From Flammeovirga sp. SJP92 (GTDB taxonomy: Bacteria > Bacteroidota > Bacteroidia > Cytophagales > Flammeovirgaceae): 64,000 nucleotides of DNA. The notes below the pieces were generated by a model that ran no database searches, was not told the origin of the DNA, and was given only the letters and a program-made list of their open reading frames with translations. Positions 36,928-45,286 of this stretch are shown here, piece after piece (within the stretch, counting starts at the first letter, position 1; each line of letters begins with the position of its first letter). The position numbers were made by a program, and so were the translations under genes. Where the stretch lies: positions 111,585 to 175,584 of the forward strand of contig NZ_LQAQ01000032.1 of the NCBI RefSeq assembly GCF_001583495.1. The letters are read 5' to 3'.

Positions 36928-39408
36928 CTATTGTTTGATAACCTTAAACACTTTAGTCACACTATTATCAGTTACATGAATAATTAATATCCCGTCTTCC
37001 AAATTGCTTATATTTATTACACTACCACTATTTCGTTTTTTATAGATTAAACTTCCTGAAGTATTATAGATTTTTACATCTGTACCCTCTGCATTCTTAA
37101 TATTCAAAATATCAGTTACAGGATTAGGGTAAATCCTAATTTCTGGAGAAAGAAAGTTTTCCATAAGTGATAAATTTCCTTCTCTTGAAGAGGATGAAGA
37201 AGTGCTAAATTCTAGCCAATCCAAATTGAACAAGTAACCACTTCCACCTTTAAACACCAAGTAGACATCATGCGTGCCGTTGGTTGATGAAATAGATGCT
37301 GTACTCGTTTGCCAAGAGTTCCAATTGCCTGTACTACCAATATTTACTGTCCCTATCAATGTACCCGACGCACTTCCCAAACGTACTTCAATACTTCCTC
37401 CATTCGTCTGACTTGATGCTCTTACTGCTATACTTTGAGCACATGTCAAATCAATATTATCATACCTTGCCCAGTCATTATTATGAACAAAACCTACGTT
37501 ATTTCCTTCATCTACAATACCTGACATACCATTGAAATCTTCTGCTTGAATAGTTGAGAAAGAAGCACATGTAGCTGAAAACTCAAGCCAGTTAATGTTA
37601 ATTCCTCCATTGGTAAATACCAGATATAAGTCTTGAGTATCAGAAACATTGCTGATGGGCGTTGTTACTGTAGTCCAATTTTGCCACTGCCCTGTCACAG
37701 GCACTGAAGCTGTTCCGATTAAAGTTCCAGAAGTGCTTCCCAATCGCAATTGTACAGTACCGCCTGTGTATCTGCTTGATACTCTTAAATCCACGGAGTT
37801 AGCACCATTACCAAAGTCTACATCGTCAAACTTGATCCAGTCATTGTCATCAACCCAACCTACATTTAAACCTCCTTCGTCACAAGGTTCAGTGTCTATG
37901 CCTGACTGATCACAGTAATTTTCAGCTTCAATTCTTGAAAATGCACTTAAGAAAGAACAACTGCTAGAAGGGCAATTTGTAGAACTTGAGATCGTATTAT
38001 TTGATCCATTATTCGTTACCGTTCCACAAGAAATTACTGAATTGTAATTGGCTCCCGATGGAATTTCTACAGGATAAAAAGTATTGTTGGTCAGGTTTAA
38101 ATAGTACCCTGTGTGATCATTTTGTGAAGAAGCATTTCCATTTTTCAGACCAACTCCATCAAAGTATCCACCTAAAGTAATTTTCAGGTTTTGATCTACA
38201 ATCGCTTCAGATCCTGTAAGCGTGATATTGCCATGGTCATTGCCTAGATAAGCTACACTTTTCGATCCATTATAATACGGAACTTCTGCAGGTAAAATTG
38301 TAATATCTAAAGATGAAGGATCGTCATTATCGTAGGCACTTTTGTAGACCGGACCGTAAACACAATCAGAGCTTGAATTGGTTAATGTACCGCCAGCAAG
38401 TTGGTATCCGCCTTCACATTCTCGTACTGTACAACCTGACACAGTTACTGTTCCAGTAGCATGCGGTAAGGTCACTCCACCTCTCATTCTTTTCACATTA
38501 CAATTTAAGACGGTCGGGCTTGAAGTTCCTCTTTCAATAAATACTCCATTGACCACTGTTTCCCCTGCATTATAAGCTCTGATTCCTTCTTCTCCCAGGC
38601 TCATCATATACCCTGCCGGTAATTTATAACCCCAAGTCGTCATAAAATCTACATTATCCGCCGGAGAACCTGTTCCTTCCTCTGCCAACATATCATCTGT
38701 AGTTCTCACCTCTCCTTCAACATAGCATCCTTCGATTTTTGGATTGCTTGCCGCTTGCATAAAAATACAATGCCCGTACGAACGATGAATGAACGTACTA
38801 TTCAGCACATGATTTGATTCTCCTCTCACCAAACAAGCACTGTGTTTTCTATGTGCAATGATATTGTTGGTGCCTCCTTTCCCAAAAGCATCACCATAAC
38901 CATATGGATATGAACCTTTTATGGTTACATGAAAATCTTGAATCCGATTATTTTCTCCGTCCATGACTATGTTGCATACCCCTTTTGAAGGAGCATCATT
39001 TACAGTACCATCATCCACCATTGTCAAACCTTTCAAGACGTTATCACTTCCGGTTATTTGTAATTCCCAGATTTGTTTGCTTCCTGCTGAAGTAAACAGA
39101 TCCGTGTCAAAATTGATGGTTACACCCGTAAAATCGTAAGTGCTATTGTTCCCTGCAAAGTGCATTACCGTTTTCGTATAACTGTCAAAATAGGGAACAT
39201 CATACCCCCAAGCCCCACTAGCGATGTCTGATGCATCGATAGTGTAAGTACCTGGAGCGAGTTTTACATTTGCATTGTTATCATCCAAATAGGGTTTCAA
39301 TGCACTTAAGGAATTAACGACAGTTTGAGAAAATACTGAATTAGTGAGTAATAACAGTAACGGAATTATTGCCAGACAAAATCTTATGCTTCTTTTATTC
39401 TTGTTCAT
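36928..39408 (-). CDS. Secreted right-handed beta-helix protein with two CBM6-like modules and T9SS domain
   Basis: 826 residues with a signal peptide ending NSVFSQ. Residues about 30-490 form a right-handed parallel beta-helix, beginning VNSLSALKPYLDD and NVKLAPGTYTIDASDI. It contains a long conserved block (about 230-290) with RTTDDMLAEEGTGSPAD, TTWGYKLPAGYMMSLGE and GIRAYNAG. Two CBM6-like modules follow: RIEAENYCDQSGI (about 493-615) and TIQAEDFNGMSGI (about 619-735), each ending in NWLEF or DWLEF. The type A sorting domain starts at IRIYPNPVTD (about 756). The helix is of the kind used by polysaccharide lyases and hydrolases, but the enzyme family is not recognised. It starts 4 bp after the stop of a paralog (39413), forming an operon. 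Confidence 0.75.
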   Translation of the reverse strand: MNKNKRSIRFCLAIIPLLLLLTNSVFSQTVVNSLSALKPYLDDNNANVKLAPGTYTIDASDIASGAWGYDVPYFDSYTKTVMHFAGNNSTYDFTGVTINFDTDLFTSAGSKQIWELQITGSDNVLKGLTMVDDGTVNDAPSKGVCNIVMDGENNRIQDFHVTIKGSYPYGYGDAFGKGGTNNIIAHRKHSACLVRGESNHVLNSTFIHRSYGHCIFMQAASNPKIEGCYVEGEVRTTDDMLAEEGTGSPADNVDFMTTWGYKLPAGYMMSLGEEGIRAYNAGETVVNGVFIERGTSSPTVLNCNVKRMRGGVTLPHATGTVTVSGCTVRECEGGYQLAGGTLTNSSSDCVYGPVYKSAYDNDDPSSLDITILPAEVPYYNGSKSVAYLGNDHGNITLTGSEAIVDQNLKITLGGYFDGVGLKNGNASSQNDHTGYYLNLTNNTFYPVEIPSGANYNSVISCGTVTNNGSNNTISSSTNCPSSSCSFLSAFSRIEAENYCDQSGIDTEPCDEGGLNVGWVDDNDWIKFDDVDFGNGANSVDLRVSSRYTGGTVQLRLGSTSGTLIGTASVPVTGQWQNWTTVTTPISNVSDTQDLYLVFTNGGININWLEFSATCASFSTIQAEDFNGMSGIVDEGNNVGFVHNNDWARYDNIDLTCAQSIAVRASSQTNGGSIEVRLGSASGTLIGTVNIGSTGNWNSWQTSTASISSTNGTHDVYLVFKGGSGYLFNLDWLEFSTSSSSSREGNLSLMENFLSPEIRIYPNPVTDILNIKNAEGTDVKIYNTSGSLIYKKRNSGSVINISNLEDGILIIHVTDNSVTKVFKVIKQ

Positions 39409-39412
39409 GGCC

Positions 39413-41974
39413 TTATTCTTTGATGATTTTTAATGATTTCACAGCATCCTTCCCTAATAGTTTTAATACATACACACCATCAGTTAAAGAAGAGAAGTCA
39501 ATACTTAAAGCACTGTCATTTTCTGGAATTTCATCTTGATGATAAACACTACCATCAACACCATACAATTCAAAAGCAGTATAAGTTTGAACTGGAAGTG
39601 AAAGTGAAAGTTTGTCCTTCACAGGATTGGGATAATACATCACAATATCAGATTCCAAAGTCTTCATTTCGTTGGTTGATTGCCTAGAATTTGAAGACAC
39701 AAAATCAAATCTCCATTGTTGATCAGCGTCAGAGCTACTGCTTGCACCTAGAGTAACACTCTGATTCACAGCTCCTCCACTTCCTCCATCTAAAGAGAAG
39801 TTTGTCCCTCTTTTCTGAAGTCGGTAATGTCCATTTCCTGCATCAATTTTCTCCCATTGTTGCCCCCAATCTGTATCATCGCGAGCTGATAAAACTACAT
39901 TTTGACCATTTGTACCCGCATCGCCACCATCTAAACAATAGCCAGAATTTAATTTTTCATAGGCGAAAAAACCTCCACCTAAATTGATTTCTGTCCAAGT
40001 CAAATTATCATGTTGCACAAAATTGTAAAGTTCTACAGAACGCCCTTCTATATTTCCGCCATTACTTCCACCATCTATCGCATATCCAGTAGCATTTCTT
40101 TTGATCAATTGATAATTAATGTCTGTGCTAATTTCCCCTGCATAGACTTCAACTTCGGCTAAAGAAAGCGTACCTGTTCCATTGATTTGTACTCTGATAA
40201 TGTTGCCATAAGCACCACCTGCATTTACAGTTTGTGAAGGAGCAGGATGAGTAGCAAAAGTTTCAAAATACGTGGTAGTTGTGCCATTAATGACCGAAAC
40301 AGTATAATCACTCAATCTATCCATACAACAGTTTGTTCTATTGAAAACTACCACTTCATCAATGCTGTAAGTACCACCCAGATTAACTTCCCACCATGGA
40401 TTGTTTTCATTAGGTGATGTATGCGTAACAGAATTATTGGCCCAATTGCCATTTGTGTTTCCATCAATAGCTCTAGAAGCAGATCCGCCATAATCTGTAG
40501 AAGACTGACTCGCAACACCATTCAATGCTATATTATCATTTAAAGAAGGGCAATTTGATGAACCAGAAACGTTATTTTGAGAGCCATTATCTGTCACATT
40601 TCCACAAGATTTTATGGTATTATTTCCACTTCCTGATGAGATGACCATAGGGTATTGGGTGTTATTGTTGAACTCACAAGATTGTGCATCGAAGTTATTT
40701 TGAGAAGGAGAATTCGTTCCTAAGAGACGTACAATATCCTTTGAGCCTCCAAACTTGATTTTAAAATCTTGATTTACAACCGTCTCAGTCCCTGTAAGTG
40801 TAATCTCATGATTACTTCCTCCAACATAGGCAACTGTTTTCGAACCATTATAATAAGGATCAACGGCAGGGATGATGGTAATATCTGCCAAGTACCCATT
40901 GTCTGATCCATAAGTATTTTGATACACAGGTCCGTAAGCTAGGTCTGCTTTACAATTTGTCAATGTACCGGAACCCAATGAAAAGCCGTTTTCACAAGCA
41001 ATTGCTGTACAGCCCTCCACATATTTTGTACCCGTAGCATGAGCAACAGTGACTCCCGTTCTCATATATCTTACCGTACAATCTATCACAGTGGGGTTGT
41101 CGGTTCCTCTACTGATCTCCACCCCATCGACATAAGTTGTTCCTGCATTATAGGCTCTAATGCCTGCCTCACCCAAACTCATCATATATCCTGGAGGTAA
41201 TTTATAGCCCCATGTGGTCATAAAATCAACATTATCAGCCGGAGAACCTGTCCCTTCTTCTGCCAGCATATCATCAGTTGTTCTTACTTGACCTTCCACG
41301 TAACACCCTTCAATAGTGGGGTGACTGGCCGCTTGCATAAAAATAGCATGTCCGTAAGAGTGATGGATAATTGTAGTGTTTTTCAAATGGCTGTAATTCC
41401 CTCTAACATTGATTGCCGAGTGCTTATAATGATAGATTACAGGACCTCCACCTTTACCAAAGGCATCACCGTATCCATAAGGATAAGAACCTCTTACGGT
41501 AAGATGAAAACCATCAATCAGGTTATTTGAGCCGTCCATATGGATATTTGTTGCTCTTTTTTGAGGACGATCATCGACGGTTCCATCATCGATCATGGTC
41601 AGGTTTTTAAGAACATTGTTGTTCCCTAAAGTTTGAAGGTGACTGTAATCTACGTTCCCAAAAGCACGCATTACATCGGTATTGATATAAAGGGTTACGC
41701 CTGTAAAATCATACGTGCTGTTATTCCCTTCAAAAACGAAAAGTGGATTACCAAAATCCCCATTTGCAATATCATCTGCATCAATATAGTAGTTTCCGGG
41801 AGCCAATTTCACATTTGCATTATCATCATCCAAATAAGGTTTTAATGCACTTAGTGAATTGACTACAGTTTGGGCATAAAGAGTGGAGGTAAATAAAAAG
41901 AAAGTTGTCAATGTAAATAGTTTGATGAACGCTTTCGATAAAACGCCAGAAAAGTTGATAACATATTTCATCAT
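39413..41974 (-). CDS. Secreted right-handed beta-helix protein with F-type lectin, ricin-type module and T9SS domain
   Basis: 853 residues from ATG 41974 (MMKYVINFSGVLSKAF...YAQ, a long signal peptide); an upstream ATG at 42028 would add 18 residues. The beta-helix (about 35-475) matches the paralogs at 36928 and 57693, including TTDDMLAEEGTGSPADN and KLPPGYMMSLGEAGIRAYN. Then comes an F-type lectin/CBM47-like domain (about 483-615, NIALNGVASQSS; NRTNCCMDRLSDYTV matches the fucose-binding RxDx4R pattern, with Asn for Asp). A ricin-type beta-trefoil follows (about 620-760, with LDGG and QQW repeats), and a sorting domain (YYPNPVKDKL to LKIIKE). The lectin suggests fucose-containing substrate. 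First gene of the operon with 36928. Confidence 0.75.
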   Translation of the reverse strand: MMKYVINFSGVLSKAFIKLFTLTTFFLFTSTLYAQTVVNSLSALKPYLDDDNANVKLAPGNYYIDADDIANGDFGNPLFVFEGNNSTYDFTGVTLYINTDVMRAFGNVDYSHLQTLGNNNVLKNLTMIDDGTVDDRPQKRATNIHMDGSNNLIDGFHLTVRGSYPYGYGDAFGKGGGPVIYHYKHSAINVRGNYSHLKNTTIIHHSYGHAIFMQAASHPTIEGCYVEGQVRTTDDMLAEEGTGSPADNVDFMTTWGYKLPPGYMMSLGEAGIRAYNAGTTYVDGVEISRGTDNPTVIDCTVRYMRTGVTVAHATGTKYVEGCTAIACENGFSLGSGTLTNCKADLAYGPVYQNTYGSDNGYLADITIIPAVDPYYNGSKTVAYVGGSNHEITLTGTETVVNQDFKIKFGGSKDIVRLLGTNSPSQNNFDAQSCEFNNNTQYPMVISSGSGNNTIKSCGNVTDNGSQNNVSGSSNCPSLNDNIALNGVASQSSTDYGGSASRAIDGNTNGNWANNSVTHTSPNENNPWWEVNLGGTYSIDEVVVFNRTNCCMDRLSDYTVSVINGTTTTYFETFATHPAPSQTVNAGGAYGNIIRVQINGTGTLSLAEVEVYAGEISTDINYQLIKRNATGYAIDGGSNGGNIEGRSVELYNFVQHDNLTWTEINLGGGFFAYEKLNSGYCLDGGDAGTNGQNVVLSARDDTDWGQQWEKIDAGNGHYRLQKRGTNFSLDGGSGGAVNQSVTLGASSSSDADQQWRFDFVSSNSRQSTNEMKTLESDIVMYYPNPVKDKLSLSLPVQTYTAFELYGVDGSVYHQDEIPENDSALSIDFSSLTDGVYVLKLLGKDAVKSLKIIKE

Positions 41975-42130
41975 AATAAAAGTATTAAAATGTAATAGAA
42001 AATGTGTTGAGTGATTATTGAAAATCATAAAGCCATCATAATGGAGGCCGGTGAATTTAATTCAGGGCTTCATCAAAAGTATTTACACATTATTAGACAT
42101 AACGGCCTACCTATGTTTCGCATAAGAGAA

Positions 42131-42143
42131 TAGGGGGCTTTTT
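42131..42143 (-). promoter_or_regulatory. A-tract plus C-run motif upstream of the beta-helix operon
   Basis: On the minus strand AAAAAGCCCCCTA lies about 155 bp before the start of the beta-helix gene at 41974. It matches the motifs before GH86 and GH28 in form and distance. Confidence 0.3.
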
Positions 42144-42241
42144 AGAAGTAATCATGAGTTACTTCTAATCATTTCGATAAGATATTTGGTTACGTCAGTC
42201 TATTTATATTAGAGTAATTCTTTTATAAACTAAATTATAGC

Positions 42242-42459
42242 AAACTTTCAATCGACATTTCTGCAAGATTTTTAGATCTACTTTCAAACACCCTTCTTCT
42301 TCATTTTTGTCTTGACACAAAAACGAAGCAAAAAAGTCAAGGCTTTGAAGGCCGAGGGTCGAACTACCAAACTAAAATGGCAGAAAGTCCACTACGTGCA
42401 TATTAAGTGTTAGCGTCATTCGTGTCTTATAGATCCTCAGAAACCTCCTGATTTCTAAA
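42242..42459 (+). repeat. Composite intergenic repeat, copy A (degenerate)
   Basis: Shares long stretches with copy B at 53246: ACTTTCAATCGA, CTTCTTCATTTTTGTCTT, then CACAAAAACGAAGC, AAAAAAGTCAAGGCTTTGAAG and AGAAAGTCC. It ends with a decayed two-hairpin repeat (TTAAGTGTTAGCGTCATTCGTGTC in two parts, TTAAGTGTTAGCG and TCATTCGTGTC; then AGAAACCTCCTGATTTCT). It lies in the 829-bp gap between the hybrid regulator and the beta-helix operon. Confidence 0.6.
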
Positions 42460-42762
42460 ACCATAAAAATTTGAAAACTTAGTTTACATTGTTCTTAATA
42501 ATTCATTTCATTTTGCTGGTTGAATAAATCGGACAATTAAAATAATAACTTGATTGCGCAATCTTAATTTCAAGAGACCTCTTAAAATGTCATTATGTAT
42601 AATTGTTATTATTCAATAAGTTTTGTTCTTCTAATACATATACCATTAAATGTGCAAACTCACTAATGTGGAGCCTGAATACAGTAATAATTACACTTAT
42701 TTAATTTATGTAGCAAATCTATATCGTTTTACACATGCAGAGAATTATTTATCCAAAAAGAT

Positions 42763-42803
42763 GGGGTAACATTGGTAACAAATAGGTGTTACAATGGTAC
42801 CCC
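42763..42803 (-). terminator. Strong intrinsic terminator of the hybrid regulator gene
   Basis: On the minus strand the arm GGGGTACCATTGTAACA (42803-42787) pairs with TGTTACCAATGTTACCCC (42780-42763), one bulge and one mismatch, followed by ATCTTTTTGG. It lies 55 bp past the regulator stop codon. Confidence 0.8.
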
Positions 42804-42857
42804 AAATTAAAATAATTCAATAATATACAGCAATAGTTATATTACACTGAATAAGTC

Positions 42858-45125
42858 TTAAATATCGATTTTGGTTTCTGTTTTCTTATTGCTGGCATAT
42901 ACCGACGGTAAGACTTTGTATTCTGCCTTAAAACATTTTGAAAAATACTTCGGATTGGAGAAACCCACCTCATAAGCAATTTCTGAAATGGTCAGATTAC
43001 TGGATTCCAACAGTTGGCTTGCCCTTTTTAATCGAACGGCTCGGATAAAATCAGAAGGTGATTTACCCGTCAGCATTTGCACTTTTCTATATAAATGTCC
43101 TCTACTAATATCTAGTTCACTGCTTAGTTCTTCTACAGTAAGATTGGAATTGGAAATATTATTTTCAATGAAAATTAAAGCTTTTTGAATCAACTTTTCA
43201 TCAATACTTTCCACTTTCGCATCGGTTGGGTTGGCTTCCAGCTTTTTGCTAAAGGCTTGCTGAAGTTTTGTACGCTGTTCCAATAAACTATGGATTCTTG
43301 ATTCAAGGACATCAAAATTAAAAGGCTTAGAAACGTATTGGTCTGCTCCACTTTCAAAAACTTGCACCTGTGATTCTTCAGAAGTTTGAGCGGTAAGTAA
43401 TATGACCGGAATATGCGAAGTTCGAATATCTTCTTTCACCTTTTTACAAAGTGAATTTCCATCCATAACCGGCATCATTATATCACTGATGATCAAATCA
43501 GGGAAGTTGTTGATGACTTCCTCCCAGCCTTCTTGTCCATTTTTAGCTTCTATTACATTGAATTTGCCTTTTAAATTACCCACCAAAAACTTTCTGAAGT
43601 CTTCATTGTCCTCTACCACCAATAAGTTCGGAGTTTTTCTAGAGTGCTTCACCTCTGTCTCCTTTTTAAACCATGCTTTCTTATTTTTTATCACATTTGG
43701 TTTATGCAACGGAAGTGTTCCTTCTTCTATCTTCTCAAGAGGTAGTTTCACACTAAAACAGCTTCCTTCACCTAGTGTACTTTCCACCGTAAGTTGTCCA
43801 CCGTGAAGTTCCACATATTCTTTCGCCAAAGATAAACCAATACCGCTTCCTTCCCTATTGGTCACATTTGGAGTGTCAATTTGATAAAAACGATTGAAGA
43901 TATTTTCCAAATGTTCTGGAGCGATTCCTATTCCTGAGTCTTTCACTTTAATCGTCAATGAGTCCTTTTCTTTGTTGATTGAAAGCGTGATTTTTCCATT
44001 TTCAGGAGTGAATTTACAGGCATTGGAAAGAAGGTTGAGAAGTACTTTTTCTAATTTATTATAATCAAAAGTGCTTCTTAAAGAGTCTATTTCAGTGTGG
44101 AATTCTAAACTGATATTTTTCGATTGCGTCAGATCATCAAAGGAATGTAGTAACTCTTCTGTAAAGGAAACCACATCTGTAACACTTCGCTTGAGTTGTA
44201 ATTGGTTGGTGCCGATCTTTTGAAAATCTAATAGTTGATTGACCAAATTCAACAAGCGTTTGGCATTTCTATGAATCAATAAATGCTGTTCCTCTTCTTC
44301 GGGGTATTTATTAGATTGTATGATTTTTTCTAAAGGCGTAAGTATTAATGCCAATGGCGTTCTGAACTCGTGACTTACATTCGCAAAGAAGTTGATTTTC
44401 AAGTCATTCAACTCTAATTCTTTCTTGTTTTTGATCCTTTCTGTCCAATATTTCCATATTTGATAAGCAATCAAAAGAAGTACAATTGCATAAAAGCTGT
44501 AAGCCCAAACTGTAAACCAAGGGGCAGGTAAAACTTCTATTTCAATTGAAGTCCCTTCTTCATTCCAATACCCATCACTGTTGGAAGCTTTCACTACAAA
44601 TGTATAATTCCCCGGATCAATGTTGGTATAGCTTGCCTCTTGTTTATTCCTTACATAATTCCAATCGTCTTCAAAACCCACCAATTGATAAGCATATTCA
44701 CTTTTCTTTGAAGAGGTATTGGTCAACGCTACATAATCAATGCTAAAGTCATTTTGATAATATTTCAGAGTTATTTCTTGGGATAAACTGATATGAGATT
44801 TCAAAGGCGAATTTTCTCCTCCAATAGGAACTTCTTTATTGGAGATTTTAAAACCCTTCAATCTCAATTTTGGAATATAAAGATTGTCTTTGATTTGACT
44901 TGGATCAAAAATCACTAGACCATAATTCCCACCAAACAACAATTGTCCATCGGTGGTTTTACATTGCACATCGGGCCAATATTCATTGGGTTCCAGTCCA
45001 TCCAGAGTATTATAGTTTTTAAATCGACCTTTTTCAATTTCAAATTTTGAAATCCCTTTATTGGTACTCAACCATAGGTTTCCATTATTATCACCCAACA
45101 CCCCTTTAATGGAGTTACCTGCCAA
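42858..45125 (-). CDS. Hybrid two-component regulator, C-terminal fragment
   Basis: 755 codons, opened only by a TTG inside the duplicated segment, so independent translation is doubtful. Order: last propeller repeats (GNLWLSTNKGISKFE, QLLFGGNYGLVIFDP); Y_Y_Y domain (about 100-200, GNYTFVVKASNSDGYWNE); a transmembrane helix (VWAYSFYAIVLLLIAYQIW, about 205-225); HisKA with FFANVSHEFRTPLALILTPL; HATPase with LLNLLSNACKFTPENG, VKDSGIGIAPEHL and GSGIGLSLAKEY; a receiver domain with LLVVEDNEDF and phospho-acceptor Asp in LIISDIMMPVMDG; and an AraC-type HTH ending NLTISEIAYEVGFSNPKYFS and KCFKAEYKVLPSVY. All catalytic motifs are intact, so the break is recent or repairable. Confidence 0.8.
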   Translation of the reverse strand: MAGNSIKGVLGDNNGNLWLSTNKGISKFEIEKGRFKNYNTLDGLEPNEYWPDVQCKTTDGQLLFGGNYGLVIFDPSQIKDNLYIPKLRLKGFKISNKEVPIGGENSPLKSHISLSQEITLKYYQNDFSIDYVALTNTSSKKSEYAYQLVGFEDDWNYVRNKQEASYTNIDPGNYTFVVKASNSDGYWNEEGTSIEIEVLPAPWFTVWAYSFYAIVLLLIAYQIWKYWTERIKNKKELELNDLKINFFANVSHEFRTPLALILTPLEKIIQSNKYPEEEEQHLLIHRNAKRLLNLVNQLLDFQKIGTNQLQLKRSVTDVVSFTEELLHSFDDLTQSKNISLEFHTEIDSLRSTFDYNKLEKVLLNLLSNACKFTPENGKITLSINKEKDSLTIKVKDSGIGIAPEHLENIFNRFYQIDTPNVTNREGSGIGLSLAKEYVELHGGQLTVESTLGEGSCFSVKLPLEKIEEGTLPLHKPNVIKNKKAWFKKETEVKHSRKTPNLLVVEDNEDFRKFLVGNLKGKFNVIEAKNGQEGWEEVINNFPDLIISDIMMPVMDGNSLCKKVKEDIRTSHIPVILLTAQTSEESQVQVFESGADQYVSKPFNFDVLESRIHSLLEQRTKLQQAFSKKLEANPTDAKVESIDEKLIQKALIFIENNISNSNLTVEELSSELDISRGHLYRKVQMLTGKSPSDFIRAVRLKRASQLLESSNLTISEIAYEVGFSNPKYFSKCFKAEYKVLPSVYASNKKTETKIDI

Positions 45126-45286
45126 TCCATTTTTTTTTGTATAACTAATGAAGGAATTGGTTTCAGGGTCATATTTATTCAGACCTAGTCACCCAACACC
45201 CCTTTAATGGAGTTACCTGCCAATCCATTTTTTTTTGTATAACTAATGAAGGAATTGGTTTCAGGGTCATATTTATTCAGACCTAG
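45091..45286. repeat. Exact 98-bp tandem duplication inside the regulator gene
   Basis: Unit 1 is 45091-45188 and unit 2 is 45189-45286; each begins TCACCCAACACCCCTTTAAT and ends CAGACCTAG. No difference was seen between the copies, and one extra T is shared after each unit. Exact identity means a very recent event or an assembly error. Each unit contains a T9 run. Confidence 0.95.

Noticed and set aside
43402..43806. 134-codon plus-strand frame inside the regulator gene
   Set aside because: Antisense to the receiver and kinase domains with no protein family signs; a shadow.
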